This document shows, piece by piece, positions 6,908 to 14,281 of a DNA stretch of 21,415 nucleotides. This DNA is from JBFKMV01 sp041629655 (GTDB taxonomy: Bacteria; Acidobacteriota; Polarisedimenticolia; Polarisedimenticolales; Polarisedimenticolaceae). The position numbers were made by a program, and so were the translations under genes. The notes under the pieces were generated by a model that was given only the letters and a program-made list of their open reading frames with translations, did not search any database and was not told the DNA's origin. The stretch covers positions 1 to 21,415 of the forward strand of contig JBFKMV010000073.1 in assembly GCA_041629655.1 (NCBI GenBank), read 5' to 3'. How positions within the stretch are numbered: position 1 is the first letter of the stretch; every line of letters starts with the position of its first letter.

Positions 6908-7462
6908 ATGTTCTGCGCCAACTGCGGCGAAGCCCTGGACGCGCAAGCCCGGTTCTGTTCCCGCTGCGGCACTCCCGCGGCGCCCGGCGGCGCCCCGCCC
7001 GGCGGCGTGCAGCGCCGCGATACCCGCCTGGTGCTGTGGATCGTGATCCCGATCGTGCTGGCCGGCATGCTGCTGATCTGCGGCATCATCGCCGCGATCG
7101 CGATTCCGAACTTCCTCAACGCCGTCGATCGCGGCAAGCAGAAGCGGTCGATGGCCGACCTCGACAGCATCGCGGCCGCGATCGAGGCGTACTCGATCGA
7201 CCACGGCCACTATCCGATCGTCGCCGACCTCGCCGCGCTGAAACCGGTCCTCGAGCCGACGTACATCCGTGTGCTGCCGGAGCTGGACCCCTGGGGGCAG
7301 CGCTTCCAGGGCCGGTCCTCGCACGAGGGCTACTTCCTGCTCTCGACGGGCAAGGACGGCATCGGCGACGGTTGCGACGGCGGGCCGACCGGCCGCTTCG
7401 ACGCCGACATCTGTCTGTCCGACGGCCAGTTCATCCAGTGGCCGGAGGGCCTGCAGCGCTAG
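6908..7462 (+). CDS. Zinc-ribbon membrane protein with GspG/pseudopilin-like segment
   Basis: A 184-residue protein that joins two units. Residues 3-20 form a zinc ribbon with Cys3, Cys6, Cys17 and Cys20 (CANCGEAL and FCSRCG). A Gly/Pro linker follows. Residues 42-70 are a hydrophobic helix ending in IAAIAIPNFLNA, the classic ending of the N-terminal helix of type IV pilins and type II secretion pseudopilins. After it come KRSMADLDSIAAAIEAYSID, HGHYP and DPWG, as in GspG major pseudopilins, with a Gly/Asp-rich C-terminus (GKDGIGDGCDGG) like the calcium loop of GspG. The prepilin-peptidase site (G before F-T-L-I-E) is absent and replaced by the zinc ribbon, so it is unlikely to be processed as a pseudopilin. 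More probably the beta domain is displayed outside while the ribbon stays cytoplasmic. There is no Shine-Dalgarno sequence. Confidence 0.75.
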   Translation: MFCANCGEALDAQARFCSRCGTPAAPGGAPPGGVQRRDTRLVLWIVIPIVLAGMLLICGIIAAIAIPNFLNAVDRGKQKRSMADLDSIAAAIEAYSIDHGHYPIVADLAALKPVLEPTYIRVLPELDPWGQRFQGRSSHEGYFLLSTGKDGIGDGCDGGPTGRFDADICLSDGQFIQWPEGLQR

Positions 7463-7466
7463 CCGC

Positions 7467-7496
7467 TTGCCTCCGAGGTCGCCGGGACGCTACACT
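7467..7496 (+). promoter_or_regulatory. Promoter TTGCCT-N18-TACACT for hslO
   Basis: TTGCCT (7467-7472) and TACACT (7491-7496) are 18 bases apart, placing the transcript start at about 7503. This is essentially at the TTG start codon of hslO (7505), consistent with the lack of a ribosome binding site there. Confidence 0.4.
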
Positions 7497-7504
7497 TTCC
7501 GACG

Positions 7505-8386
7505 TTGACGCGACGACAGACATCTCCGGCCACCGAGCTTCCCCACAGCCGCCTGTACACTTTCCTCGACGAGCCACGCGAGTTCGCGCTGTACTTCCTG
7601 GAAGGCCAGCGGCTGATTCAGGACCTGGCGTTGCTGCACTCCGTGCGCGGGCTGGGGTTCGCCTACTTCCGCGACGTGGTGCTCAGCGTCCAGCCCACGA
7701 TCGCGCTGCTCAAACGCGGCGAGCAGCTCGGTTTCTACATCGACTCCCTCGATCCGACCTTCCGGCTCAAGATCGAAACCGGCCACCACGGCGCAACGCG
7801 CTGTGCGCTCGTGCCGGAGAGCTTCAGCGGTTTCCCCGAGGCGCTGATCGGGTTGGTGCGGTTGCAGAAGCTGTTTCCGAACAACCGCGCCCCGTACGAA
7901 TCGGTGCTGGAGATCCGCGGCCTGCCGTTGCGCGACATCGTCAACCGCGTGCTGACGGAATCGTACCAGGTCAACTGCGAGGTGCTGGTCTCGCAGCGCA
8001 CCGACCAGAGCGTGATGTTGCACCAGCTGCCCCCGCTGCCCGGCAAGGACGACTACGAGCTGTCGCCGCAGGCGCTCGCGGCCGGCCGTCGACGGATCGA
8101 GGACGCGGTGCGCGAGATCTTCGGACGCGCGCTCCACGACCGGCGACAGATCGAGCGCGCCTTCCGCGGTCTGGGGTTCCGCTTGCTGGCCAGCCGCCGC
8201 ATCCGTTTCGACTGCTCGTGCTCGCGCGAACGGATGGTGGACAACCTGATGCTGCTCAACGAGCGCGACCGCGGCGACCTGTTCGACCCCGGACAGCAGG
8301 CGCTGGAGATCGTGTGCGAATACTGCAAGAGCCGCTACCGGGTTTCGCGCGACGACCTGGGCGGGACCGCGAGCCCGCTGCACTGA
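7505..8386 (+). CDS. hslO: Hsp33-family redox-regulated chaperone
   Basis: A 293-residue cytoplasmic holdase activated by oxidation: loss of zinc and disulfide formation in the C-terminal switch exposes its client-binding surface. The switch is intact, with Cys237-x-Cys239 and Cys271-x-x-Cys274 (FDCSCSRERM and IVCEYCKSRY) separated by 31 residues. The context VDNLMLL...LFDPGQQALEIVCEYC matches the family. The N-terminal domain (15-180) carries RDIVNRVLTESYQVNCEV and a variant beginning with YTFLDEPREFALYFLEGQ, which I recall from deltaproteobacterial-type Hsp33 rather than E. coli. Length is normal. The start is set at TTG 7505 because no ATG or GTG exists before the conserved region. There is no visible Shine-Dalgarno, and the promoter lies immediately upstream. 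Confidence 0.88.
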   Translation: MTRRQTSPATELPHSRLYTFLDEPREFALYFLEGQRLIQDLALLHSVRGLGFAYFRDVVLSVQPTIALLKRGEQLGFYIDSLDPTFRLKIETGHHGATRCALVPESFSGFPEALIGLVRLQKLFPNNRAPYESVLEIRGLPLRDIVNRVLTESYQVNCEVLVSQRTDQSVMLHQLPPLPGKDDYELSPQALAAGRRRIEDAVREIFGRALHDRRQIERAFRGLGFRLLASRRIRFDCSCSRERMVDNLMLLNERDRGDLFDPGQQALEIVCEYCKSRYRVSRDDLGGTASPLH

Positions 8387-8398
8387 GCTGCGGGCGGC

Positions 8399-8545
8399 TC
8401 AGCCTGTTTCGCGAACGCGATGACGCAGGATCCGGCGGGCCTTGGAGGGACGCGCGCGCTCACCGAACAGCCGCACGAAATCGTCCCAGCGCTCGGCGGT
8501 CAGCGGGACGACCCGGTTGCGTGGCGGCCGGCTTGCTCGCGGCAT
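8399..8545 (-). CDS. Small basic protein, 48 residues
   Basis: An ORF too short for most gene callers but with a strong ribosome binding site: GAGGGAGGTCGCG directly before ATG 8545. The product is basic, with an Arg/Pro-rich N-terminus, a central PLTAERWDDFVRLFGER and an ARRILRHRVRETG end. The central phrase resembles the start of some GNAT acetyltransferases (P-L-T-x-x-x-W-x-D-F-x-x-L-F-G), but the catalytic domain is absent. It could be a true small protein or a remnant. It lies between hslO (convergent, 12 bases between stops) and the amidohydrolase (divergent, 53 bases between starts). An in-frame ATG at 8563 is less well placed. Confidence 0.5.
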   Translation of the reverse strand: MPRASRPPRNRVVPLTAERWDDFVRLFGERARPSKARRILRHRVRETG

Positions 8546-8570
8546 CGCGACCTCCCTCACCATCCTGCGT

Positions 8571-8576
8571 TATGCT
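8571..8576 (+). promoter_or_regulatory. -10 hexamer TATGCT before the amidohydrolase gene
   Basis: GCGTTATGCTCC contains TATGCT 23 bases before the ATG at 8599, with the GAGGAGG ribosome binding site between them. The same hexamer appears on the minus strand before the metallo-beta-lactamase fusion gene (21280-21275). No convincing -35 is seen. Confidence 0.3.
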
Positions 8577-8598
8577 CCGCGATCGAGGAGGATAATCC

Positions 8599-9942
8599 AT
8601 GATACGCGCGACGCTGCTGCTGGTCGTGACGTTGCTCTTGCCGGCGTTGCCGGGAGCGGCTCCCGCGGAGGTCACCACGGCCCTCGTGGGCGGGACGCTG
8701 ATCGACGGCTTCGGGGGTACGCCGGTCCGCGACAGCGTGATCCTGATCGAGGGCGAGCGCATCGCCGCGGTCGGCACCGTCGGGACGCTCCCCGTGCCGC
8801 CGGGGGCGCGAATCATCTCCACCGAAGGCATGAGCGTGCTGCCCGGCCTGTGGGACATGCACGTGCACCTGATGATCAACGGCCACGCCGACTACGACCA
8901 CTGGGACCGCACGTACCCGGATCGCTTCCGGCACGTGATCATGCCCGCCTCCGCGAAACAGTTGCTGCTGGCCGGGGTGACGAGCGCGCGCGACCTCGGC
9001 GCTCCGCTCGAGGACTCGATCGCCGTGCGCGACGCGATCAACCGCGGCGAGATCCCGGGACCGACCCTCTACGTCTCGGGGCCGTTCATCCAGAAGAAGC
9101 CGTACCCGGGAACGGAGCTGTTCCGCTGGGGCGTGGACGGCGCGGACGACGCCCGCGCCAAGGTGCGCCGGCTCGCCGACGCCGGCGTGGACGTGATCAA
9201 GCTGATCGACCAGGACCAGATGACGCTGGACGAGGTGCGCGCGGTGGTGGACGAGGCCCATCGCCGGGGCCTGACCGTGGCTGCCCACGGCCACCGTCCG
9301 CAGGAGATCCTGCGCGGCCTGGCCGCCGGCGTCGATTGCTTCGAGCACACCGGTCTCGCCACCGCGCCGGAGTACCCGCCCGAGGTGGTCGCCGCGATCC
9401 GCGAGCGCACATCGCAGATGAACCTCGGCCCGCTGTTCTGGACGCCGACGATCGAGGGCCTGTTCAACTACGAGTACGTGCGGGACTGGCGCGAGATGCT
9501 CGACGACCCGTCGTGGCACGAGGGACTGCCCCCGGACATCATCGACGACATCCGCCGCTCGTTCCGGCACCCCGAGCGGCTGCCCTACTTCCAGATCACG
9601 CCGCAGCGGCGGCCGACCCTGGCGCGCAAGTTCGGGCAGCTCCGCGAGTCCGGCGTGGCGCTGTTGATCGGCACCGACAGCGGCATCCCGATGAAGTTCC
9701 ACAGCCAGTCGACCTGGAACGAGCTGGAGGTGTGGGTCCGCGAGCTGGGCGTCGACCCGATGACGGCGATCCGCGCCGCGACCTACTGGCCGTCGGTGCT
9801 GATGAAGGTCCAGGACGAGGTCGGGACGGTCAGCGAGGGCAAGTACGCCGACATCATCGCGGTGCGCGGCGACGTGCTGCGGCACATCAACCTGCTGCAG
9901 CGGGTGGATCTGGTGATCAAGCGCGGCCGGCGCTACCGCTAG
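8599..9942 (+). CDS. Secreted metal-dependent amidohydrolase
   Basis: A 447-residue amidohydrolase-superfamily enzyme (imidazolonepropionase/prolidase-like subgroup), probably periplasmic. Residues 1-23 form a signal peptide ending in PGAAPA. Metal ligands are in the canonical order: His88-x-His90 in DMHVHLM, Lys201 in VIKLID (the usual carboxylated lysine), His230 in VAAHGH, His250 in CFEHTG, and Asp360 in GTDSGIP. The C-terminal strand GKYADIIAVRGDVL closes the small beta domain typical of the family. The start follows an excellent GAGGAGG. The substrate cannot be read from sequence; relatives act on cyclic amides, prolyl dipeptides or lactones. It is followed by an intrinsic terminator and seems monocistronic. 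It differs in length and domain content from the large amidohydrolase at 16451. Confidence 0.88.
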   Translation: MIRATLLLVVTLLLPALPGAAPAEVTTALVGGTLIDGFGGTPVRDSVILIEGERIAAVGTVGTLPVPPGARIISTEGMSVLPGLWDMHVHLMINGHADYDHWDRTYPDRFRHVIMPASAKQLLLAGVTSARDLGAPLEDSIAVRDAINRGEIPGPTLYVSGPFIQKKPYPGTELFRWGVDGADDARAKVRRLADAGVDVIKLIDQDQMTLDEVRAVVDEAHRRGLTVAAHGHRPQEILRGLAAGVDCFEHTGLATAPEYPPEVVAAIRERTSQMNLGPLFWTPTIEGLFNYEYVRDWREMLDDPSWHEGLPPDIIDDIRRSFRHPERLPYFQITPQRRPTLARKFGQLRESGVALLIGTDSGIPMKFHSQSTWNELEVWVRELGVDPMTAIRAATYWPSVLMKVQDEVGTVSEGKYADIIAVRGDVLRHINLLQRVDLVIKRGRRYR

Positions 9943-9999
9943 CGCCCGGTCCCGGCGCGGGCGGACCCCGAATGCCGCCGGCTCGACCCGCCGAAAAGC

Positions 10000-10030
10000 C
10001 CCGGATGTCGCACCATCCGGGTCTCCTTTG
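10000..10030 (+). terminator. Intrinsic terminator after the amidohydrolase
   Basis: CCCGGATG (10000-10007), a six-base loop, then CATCCGGG (10014-10021) form a perfect 8-bp stem, followed by TCTCCTTTGT. The T-tract is interrupted but the position, 57 bases after the stop codon, is right. An A-rich patch just downstream (10031-10038) would also act as a T-run for minus-strand transcripts. Confidence 0.55.
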
Positions 10031-10059
10031 TAAAAAAACGTCAATATATGGCGGATTCC

Positions 10060-10088
10060 TTGCCGGACGGGCCGGTACGCCGTAACCT
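10060..10088 (+). promoter_or_regulatory. Promoter TTGCCG-N17-TAACCT for the Cys-x-Lys protein
   Basis: TTGCCG (10060-10065) and TAACCT (10083-10088) have the ideal 17-base spacer. Transcription would begin near 10095, leaving a leader of about 73 bases that contains a hairpin. The element lies after the terminator of the preceding gene, so the Cys-rich gene is its own unit. Confidence 0.4.
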
Positions 10089-10116
10089 GCTGATGCTTCC
10101 AAGACCAAGAAACAGC

Positions 10117-10139
10117 CCCCGGGACCGACAGGTCCGGGG
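10117..10139 (+). other. 5' leader hairpin upstream of the Cys-x-Lys gene
   Basis: CCCC-G-GGACC (10117-10126) pairs with GGTCC-GGGG (10131-10139) around a GACA loop, with one bulged G: nine base pairs, mostly G-C. It sits about 30 bases before the ATG and ahead of the GGAGGGA ribosome binding site. It could stabilise the transcript or tune expression. No known riboswitch class is recognised. Confidence 0.4.
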
Positions 10140-10167
10140 CGGTGATGACACCGAGACGGAGGGACGC

Positions 10168-10626
10168 ATGCGATTCGGAAAGATGATCTTGATCCTGACC
10201 GTGGTGGCGCTCGTGGCCGGTTCCGCGCTCGCCGGTGGGGCGGGCTGCCAGAAGGCCGCCAAGACGACCGTCGCCGAGGCCAACGGCGAGGTGAAGCCCT
10301 GCTGCGCCAAGAAGGCCGCCGAGGCTGCCGTCGCCGCGAACGGCGCCGCCGCCGAGGGTTCCGGTTGCGCGAAGGCCAAGGCCGCGATGCTGGCCAACGG
10401 CACGCCGGAAGAGCCGCAGGCCGCCGAGCTCGCCAAGTGGGCCGAGCAGGGCTGCGACAAGTCCAAGGCCGCGATGATCGCCAAGGCCAAGGCTTCCGGT
10501 TGCGACAAGACCGCCGCGCTGGCCGCGAAGGCCGAGGGTGGCTGCGCCAAGTCGACCGCCGCGCTGGTCGCGATGATGAAGGAGCACGAGGCGGCGGACT
10601 CCGGGGAGCAGATCCAGCAGCAGTAA
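10168..10626 (+). CDS. Small secreted protein with six Cys-x-Lys repeats
   Basis: A 152-residue exported protein of no family I recognise. The signal peptide (1-22) ends in AGSALA; Cys27 lies five residues later but without a proper lipobox. The mature chain is Ala/Lys-rich and holds seven cysteines (27, 45, 46, 67, 96, 112, 126). They fall in six units of the form C-x-K: GCQK, CCAK, GCAK, GCDK, GCDK and GCAK, most followed by an Ala-rich helix such as AKAAMLANG or SKAAMIAKAK. Spacing varies from 14 to 29 residues, so these are degenerate repeats. Six of the seven Cys are in separate units, which suggests metal binding or inter-helix disulfides; neither is proven. The start at 10168 follows GGAGGGA. 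It has its own promoter, leader hairpin and strong terminator. Confidence 0.7.
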   Translation: MRFGKMILILTVVALVAGSALAGGAGCQKAAKTTVAEANGEVKPCCAKKAAEAAVAANGAAAEGSGCAKAKAAMLANGTPEEPQAAELAKWAEQGCDKSKAAMIAKAKASGCDKTAALAAKAEGGCAKSTAALVAMMKEHEAADSGEQIQQQ

Positions 10627-10654
10627 GCCTCTCCCCAGGGGAAGGTTCGAAGAG

Positions 10655-10685
10655 AGGGACGGCCGAGGCCGTCCCTTTCGTTTTT
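10655..10685 (+). terminator. Strong intrinsic terminator after the Cys-x-Lys gene
   Basis: AGGGACGGCC and GGCCGTCCCT (10655-10664 and 10667-10676) form a GC-rich stem whose tip opens to a four-base or larger loop, followed by TTCGTTTTT (to 10685). It lies 29 bases after the stop codon and is the best terminator in the window. Confidence 0.85.
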
Positions 10686-10707
10686 CAGCGCGCGTTGTGC
10701 GGAGGAG

Positions 10708-10713
10708 TATATT
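10708..10713 (+). promoter_or_regulatory. -10 hexamer TATATT, six bases before the PhoX-like start
   Basis: GAGTATATTCC gives TATATT at 10708-10713. The expected transcript start is at 10719-10721, on the ATG at 10720, so the mRNA would be leaderless. A GGAGGAG at 10701-10707 is 12 bases from the ATG, too far for a good Shine-Dalgarno, and would be outside the transcript if this -10 is used. No clear -35 is seen. Confidence 0.35.
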
Positions 10714-10719
10714 CCAGCC

Positions 10720-12414
10720 ATGCTTTCGGAATCCCCGCGACACGGGATCCTGGTTGCGGCGTTGCTCATGGCCGCAGCCACCACGACCGGCGCCTCCCAG
10801 AAGACCGAAGAGGCGCCGATGCTCCGCGGCGACACCCCGGCCACCGGCCAGGGCTGGACCGCGGATCCGGTGTTCACCGTCGGCGAACCGGTCAAGGGCT
10901 ACCGGCCGCCCGGCATCCTCGACGGAACCGGGGCGTTCCGGTTCCGCGGACGCGGGCTGGTGCGCGTGCTCGTCAACCACGAGCTCGACGCGAGCCGGGG
11001 CTACGCTTACGAGCTGGCCAACGGCACGCCGCTGACGGGCGCCCGGGTCAGCTCCTTCGACATCCAGACGCAGACCCGCCGCATCGTCCGCGCCGGCCTC
11101 GCCTACGACACCGTCTACGACCGCTGGGGTGAGGTCGTCACGCACGCCTCGCAGATCAACGAGACCGGGCATCCCACCGCGGGCCTGTCCCGCCTCTGCT
11201 CGGCGACCGCGGTCGCGGCGGGGACGTTCGGCTTCGAGGACGACATCTTCTTCACCGGCGAAGAGGACGGCGGCGGACGCGGTGGCACCGAGTGGGCGCT
11301 CGACGTGGCCGGCGGCGCGTTGTGGGCGGTGCCCGCGATCGGGCGGGCGGCGTGGGAGAACGTCACGCCGGTGTGGACCGGCGATCCGGAGACGGTGGCG
11401 CTGATCGGCGGCGACGACAGCTCGGGGGCGCCGCTGTATCTGTACGTCGGCGAGAAGCACGCCCGCGGCGACGGCAGCTTCCTGGATCGCAACGGTCTCG
11501 CCACCGGGCGGCTCTACGTCTGGAAATCGGACGCCGGCGACCGGAACCCCACCGGCTTCAACGGCGCCGGCGCGGTCCGCACGGGGCGGTTCGTCGAGGT
11601 GACGGCTCGCGATCCCGCGATGGCCAACCGCCCCGGTTACGACGGTCAGGGGTATGCCGACATCGGAACGCTCCAGTCCGAGGCGTTCGGGTCGGGGGCG
11701 TTCTGGTTCTCGCGCCCGGAGGACGTCGCCACCAACCCGGCCGACCCGCGCCAGGTGGTGCTGGCCTCGACCGGCCTCGAAAACCTGTACCGCGTGGACA
11801 CCTGGGGCACGCTGTACGTGATCGACGTGGACGTCGCCGGGCTGAGCGCGACGATCCGGATCGTGCACGACGCCGACGGCCTGCCGGTGCCCGACCGCGG
11901 CGTCCGCAGCCCGGACAACCTGACCTGGGCCGAGGACGGGTTCATCTACGTCCAGGAGGACCGCTCGACGTCGCGGTTCGGGTCGGTGACCGGGATCGAG
12001 GCGTCCCTGTGGCGGGTCGACCCGGTCGGCGGCGAGTTCGTGAGGATCGCCGAGATCGACCGGTCGGCGGTGGCCCCGCCGGACGCGACCGATTCGGCGG
12101 CCGGCAGCCTCGGCAACTGGGAATCGTCCGGGGTGCTCGACGTGAGCCGGCTGTTCGGCGCGGGCCCCGGCGAGACGCTGTTGATCGGTACGGTCCAGGC
12201 CCACGGCATCCGCGACGGCTCGATCGGCGGGAGCGGCGACCTGGTCCAGGGCGGTCAGCTGCTGTTCTTGAGCGACCGGCCCGGGCCGCCGCGGCGGCCG
12301 CGCGAGCGGCTAGACCGGGGCCAGCGCCTGCTCCAGCCGCTCCCGTCGCCCCAGCCACCCGGCGGGACAGGCGAGCCAGATCCGCTCCAGCGATTGCGCC
12401 GGGCCGACCGCTAG
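10720..12414 (+). CDS. PhoX-like (DUF839) exported phosphatase-family protein
   Basis: A protein of the PhoX/DUF839 family, calcium- and iron-dependent phosphatases folded as a beta-propeller and usually exported. A signal-like N-terminus (about 8-26) is present. Family landmarks are VNHELD (85-90), RLCSATAV with Cys160 (the probable iron-bridging cysteine), FFTGEEDGG (177-185), ALDVAGG.LWAVPAIGR (193-209), SRPEDVATNP (331-340), RSPDNLTW (396-403) and VQED (411-414). The family core ends at GGQLLFL (511-517). Beyond it the frame runs 105 bases into the convergent macro-domain gene with Arg/Pro-rich, unfamily-like sequence. A TAG at 12311-12313 lies one frame over and shares CTAG with the stop of the opposite gene, so the true end is probably there and a one-base frameshift lies in the GC-rich run 12272-12310. 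Enzymatic activity is inferred. Confidence 0.75.
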   Translation: MLSESPRHGILVAALLMAAATTTGASQKTEEAPMLRGDTPATGQGWTADPVFTVGEPVKGYRPPGILDGTGAFRFRGRGLVRVLVNHELDASRGYAYELANGTPLTGARVSSFDIQTQTRRIVRAGLAYDTVYDRWGEVVTHASQINETGHPTAGLSRLCSATAVAAGTFGFEDDIFFTGEEDGGGRGGTEWALDVAGGALWAVPAIGRAAWENVTPVWTGDPETVALIGGDDSSGAPLYLYVGEKHARGDGSFLDRNGLATGRLYVWKSDAGDRNPTGFNGAGAVRTGRFVEVTARDPAMANRPGYDGQGYADIGTLQSEAFGSGAFWFSRPEDVATNPADPRQVVLASTGLENLYRVDTWGTLYVIDVDVAGLSATIRIVHDADGLPVPDRGVRSPDNLTWAEDGFIYVQEDRSTSRFGSVTGIEASLWRVDPVGGEFVRIAEIDRSAVAPPDATDSAAGSLGNWESSGVLDVSRLFGAGPGETLLIGTVQAHGIRDGSIGGSGDLVQGGQLLFLSDRPGPPRRPRERLDRGQRLLQPLPSPQPPGGTGEPDPLQRLRRADR

Positions 12415-12881
12415 CGCGTCGCGGAGCAGCGCGGCGAAGCGTTCCACGGGGAGTCTGCCGTGCACCGCGCCGAGCGGCGGCACGGCGAGACTGCGCACCC
12501 CGGTCCGCTCCGCGTACCGCAGCACCTCGCCCAGGGCGCTCGCGACCCAGTCCTCCCGCCAGGTCGGGTCCGCCGCGAGATCGTGCACGACCGCGAGCAG
12601 CCGCGGGGGACGGCCGGGCCGCACCGCCAGCGTGCCCGGCGCGAGCGGCTCGAAATCGTGCACCGCCTGCCAGACCCGCAGGGGATGCTCGGCGGGCTCG
12701 CGAACCTCGGGGTCGGCGCCCAGCACGAGGTACGTGTCGTCCTCCACGACCAGCGCGTCGATCTCGAACGGCGGCCGGTCGGCCGGCGCGACCGTGACGG
12801 GAATCCCGGCACGCGCACCGTCGTCCCTGCCGCCGCGGATCAACCGCAGCCTGCGCTTCGGGTCGCGAGGCTCGTGTTCCA

Positions 12882-12882
<1 letters not shown>
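12310..12882 (-). CDS. Macro-domain-like protein
   Basis: A 190-residue protein with weak but suggestive likeness to macro domains, which bind or hydrolyse ADP-ribose derivatives. The C-terminal half contains LGEVLRYAERTGVRSLAVPP followed by LGAVHGRLPVERFAALLRDAL, matching the macro pattern of a helix, a strand ending in the substrate loop (usually S-I-A-F-P-x-I-S-T-G), then a helix. The earlier GTLAVRPGRPPRLLAVVHDL fits the strand that usually reads Y-V-I-H-x-V. The N-terminal N-A-A-N site is replaced by VVEDDTYLVLG, so catalysis is doubtful. ATG 12882 overlaps the exonuclease stop (TGATG), showing tight coupling to that gene. No signal peptide. Its stop shares the CTAG palindrome with the probable stop of the PhoX-like gene. 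Confidence 0.5.
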
Positions 12883-13658
<776 letters not shown>

Positions 13659-13673
13659 CGTTCGGGTCTGGGA

Positions 13674-14180
13674 CTACTCCTCGGATCCCTCCGCCGGCCG
13701 CTCGCCGAACTGCCGGTTCAGGGCCAGCAGCGCGCTCTTGTCGTCGCCGGCGAACTGCACCAGGCCCAGCGCCTCGCTCATCGTCTTCTCCTCCTCGACC
13801 TGCTCGTCGAGGAACCACTGCAGCGCGGCGATCGTGGAGTAGTCGTTCTTGGTCCGGGCCAGCTCGTACAGCTCGTGGATCGACCGCGTGTTGGCCCGCT
13901 CCGACTCGAAGGCCTTCTGGAACGCGGCCGCCACCGAGGCGAAGTCGTCCTCGGGCGGGGAGATCGTCTGCAGCTCGACCTTGCCGCCGCGATCGAGCAC
14001 GTAGCGGAACAAGCGGTGGGCGTGGGTCTGCTCCTCACGCGCCTGGTTGTCCATGAACGCGGCGAAGCCGTTCAAATGGATGATGTCGAAGTAGGCCGAC
14101 ATCGCAAGGTAGCTGTACCAGGCCTTCAGCTCGTTGTTGATCTGTTGGTTCAACGCCTTTTCGATGGCGGGGTCCAGCAT
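13674..14180 (-). CDS. ftn: Ferritin (non-haem, FtnA type)
   Basis: A 168-residue bacterial ferritin that oxidises Fe(II) and stores it as a mineral inside a 24-subunit shell. Ferroxidase ligands are present: Glu17 in NNELKAWYSYL, Glu50 and His53 in REEQTHAHRLF, Glu94 in the FESERANTRSI helix, and the EQVEEEKTM segment of the fourth helix. No haem-binding Met typical of bacterioferritin is evident. Start ATG 14180 follows GAGAGGAG. A leader of about 57 bases from an extended -10 is predicted. It is the first gene of a likely three-gene operon with exonuclease III and a macro-domain-like protein, coupling iron sequestration with repair of oxidative DNA damage. The final 10 residues (AEGSEE region) are acidic and probably disordered. 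Confidence 0.93.
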   Translation of the reverse strand: MLDPAIEKALNQQINNELKAWYSYLAMSAYFDIIHLNGFAAFMDNQAREEQTHAHRLFRYVLDRGGKVELQTISPPEDDFASVAAAFQKAFESERANTRSIHELYELARTKNDYSTIAALQWFLDEQVEEEKTMSEALGLVQFAGDDKSALLALNRQFGERPAEGSEE

Positions 14181-14243
14181 CGGAAAGCTCCTCTCTCGTG
14201 CGTCGTGCCGTCAGGGGTTTTCTCGGGTCGTCGTGCGATCCAC

Positions 14244-14252
14244 AAATTAGCA
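14244..14252 (-). promoter_or_regulatory. Extended -10 (TGC-TAATTT) for the ferritin operon
   Basis: Reading the minus strand, CGTGCTAATTTGTGG holds a TGn extension before TAATTT (14249-14244), one of the few AT-rich spots in this 100-base gap. The start would be near 14237, giving a leader of about 57 bases. The expected -35 is poor. No clear Fur-box or OxyR-type palindrome was found around it. Confidence 0.35.
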
Positions 14253-14281
14253 CGGATGGCGATCGGGAGGGGCTCGTTCAG

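Noticed and set aside
10028..10050. AT-rich patch (A-run then AATATATG) after the amidohydrolase terminator, considered as a promoter or origin-like site
   Set aside because: TTGTAA and TATATG are only 11 bases apart, too close for a promoter. The patch is short and without repeats, and a better 17-spacer promoter lies downstream.
8557..12204. A 1215-codon open frame on the minus strand opposite the amidohydrolase, Cys-x-Lys and PhoX-like genes
   Set aside because: Its product is His/Arg/Pro/Asp-rich with no domain. It spans three clear plus-strand genes, a terminator and promoters, and arises from strong third-position GC bias.
14181..14280. Possible Fur or OxyR operator ahead of ferritin
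   Set aside because: No 19-base inverted repeat resembling either site is visible; only an extended -10 can be supported.
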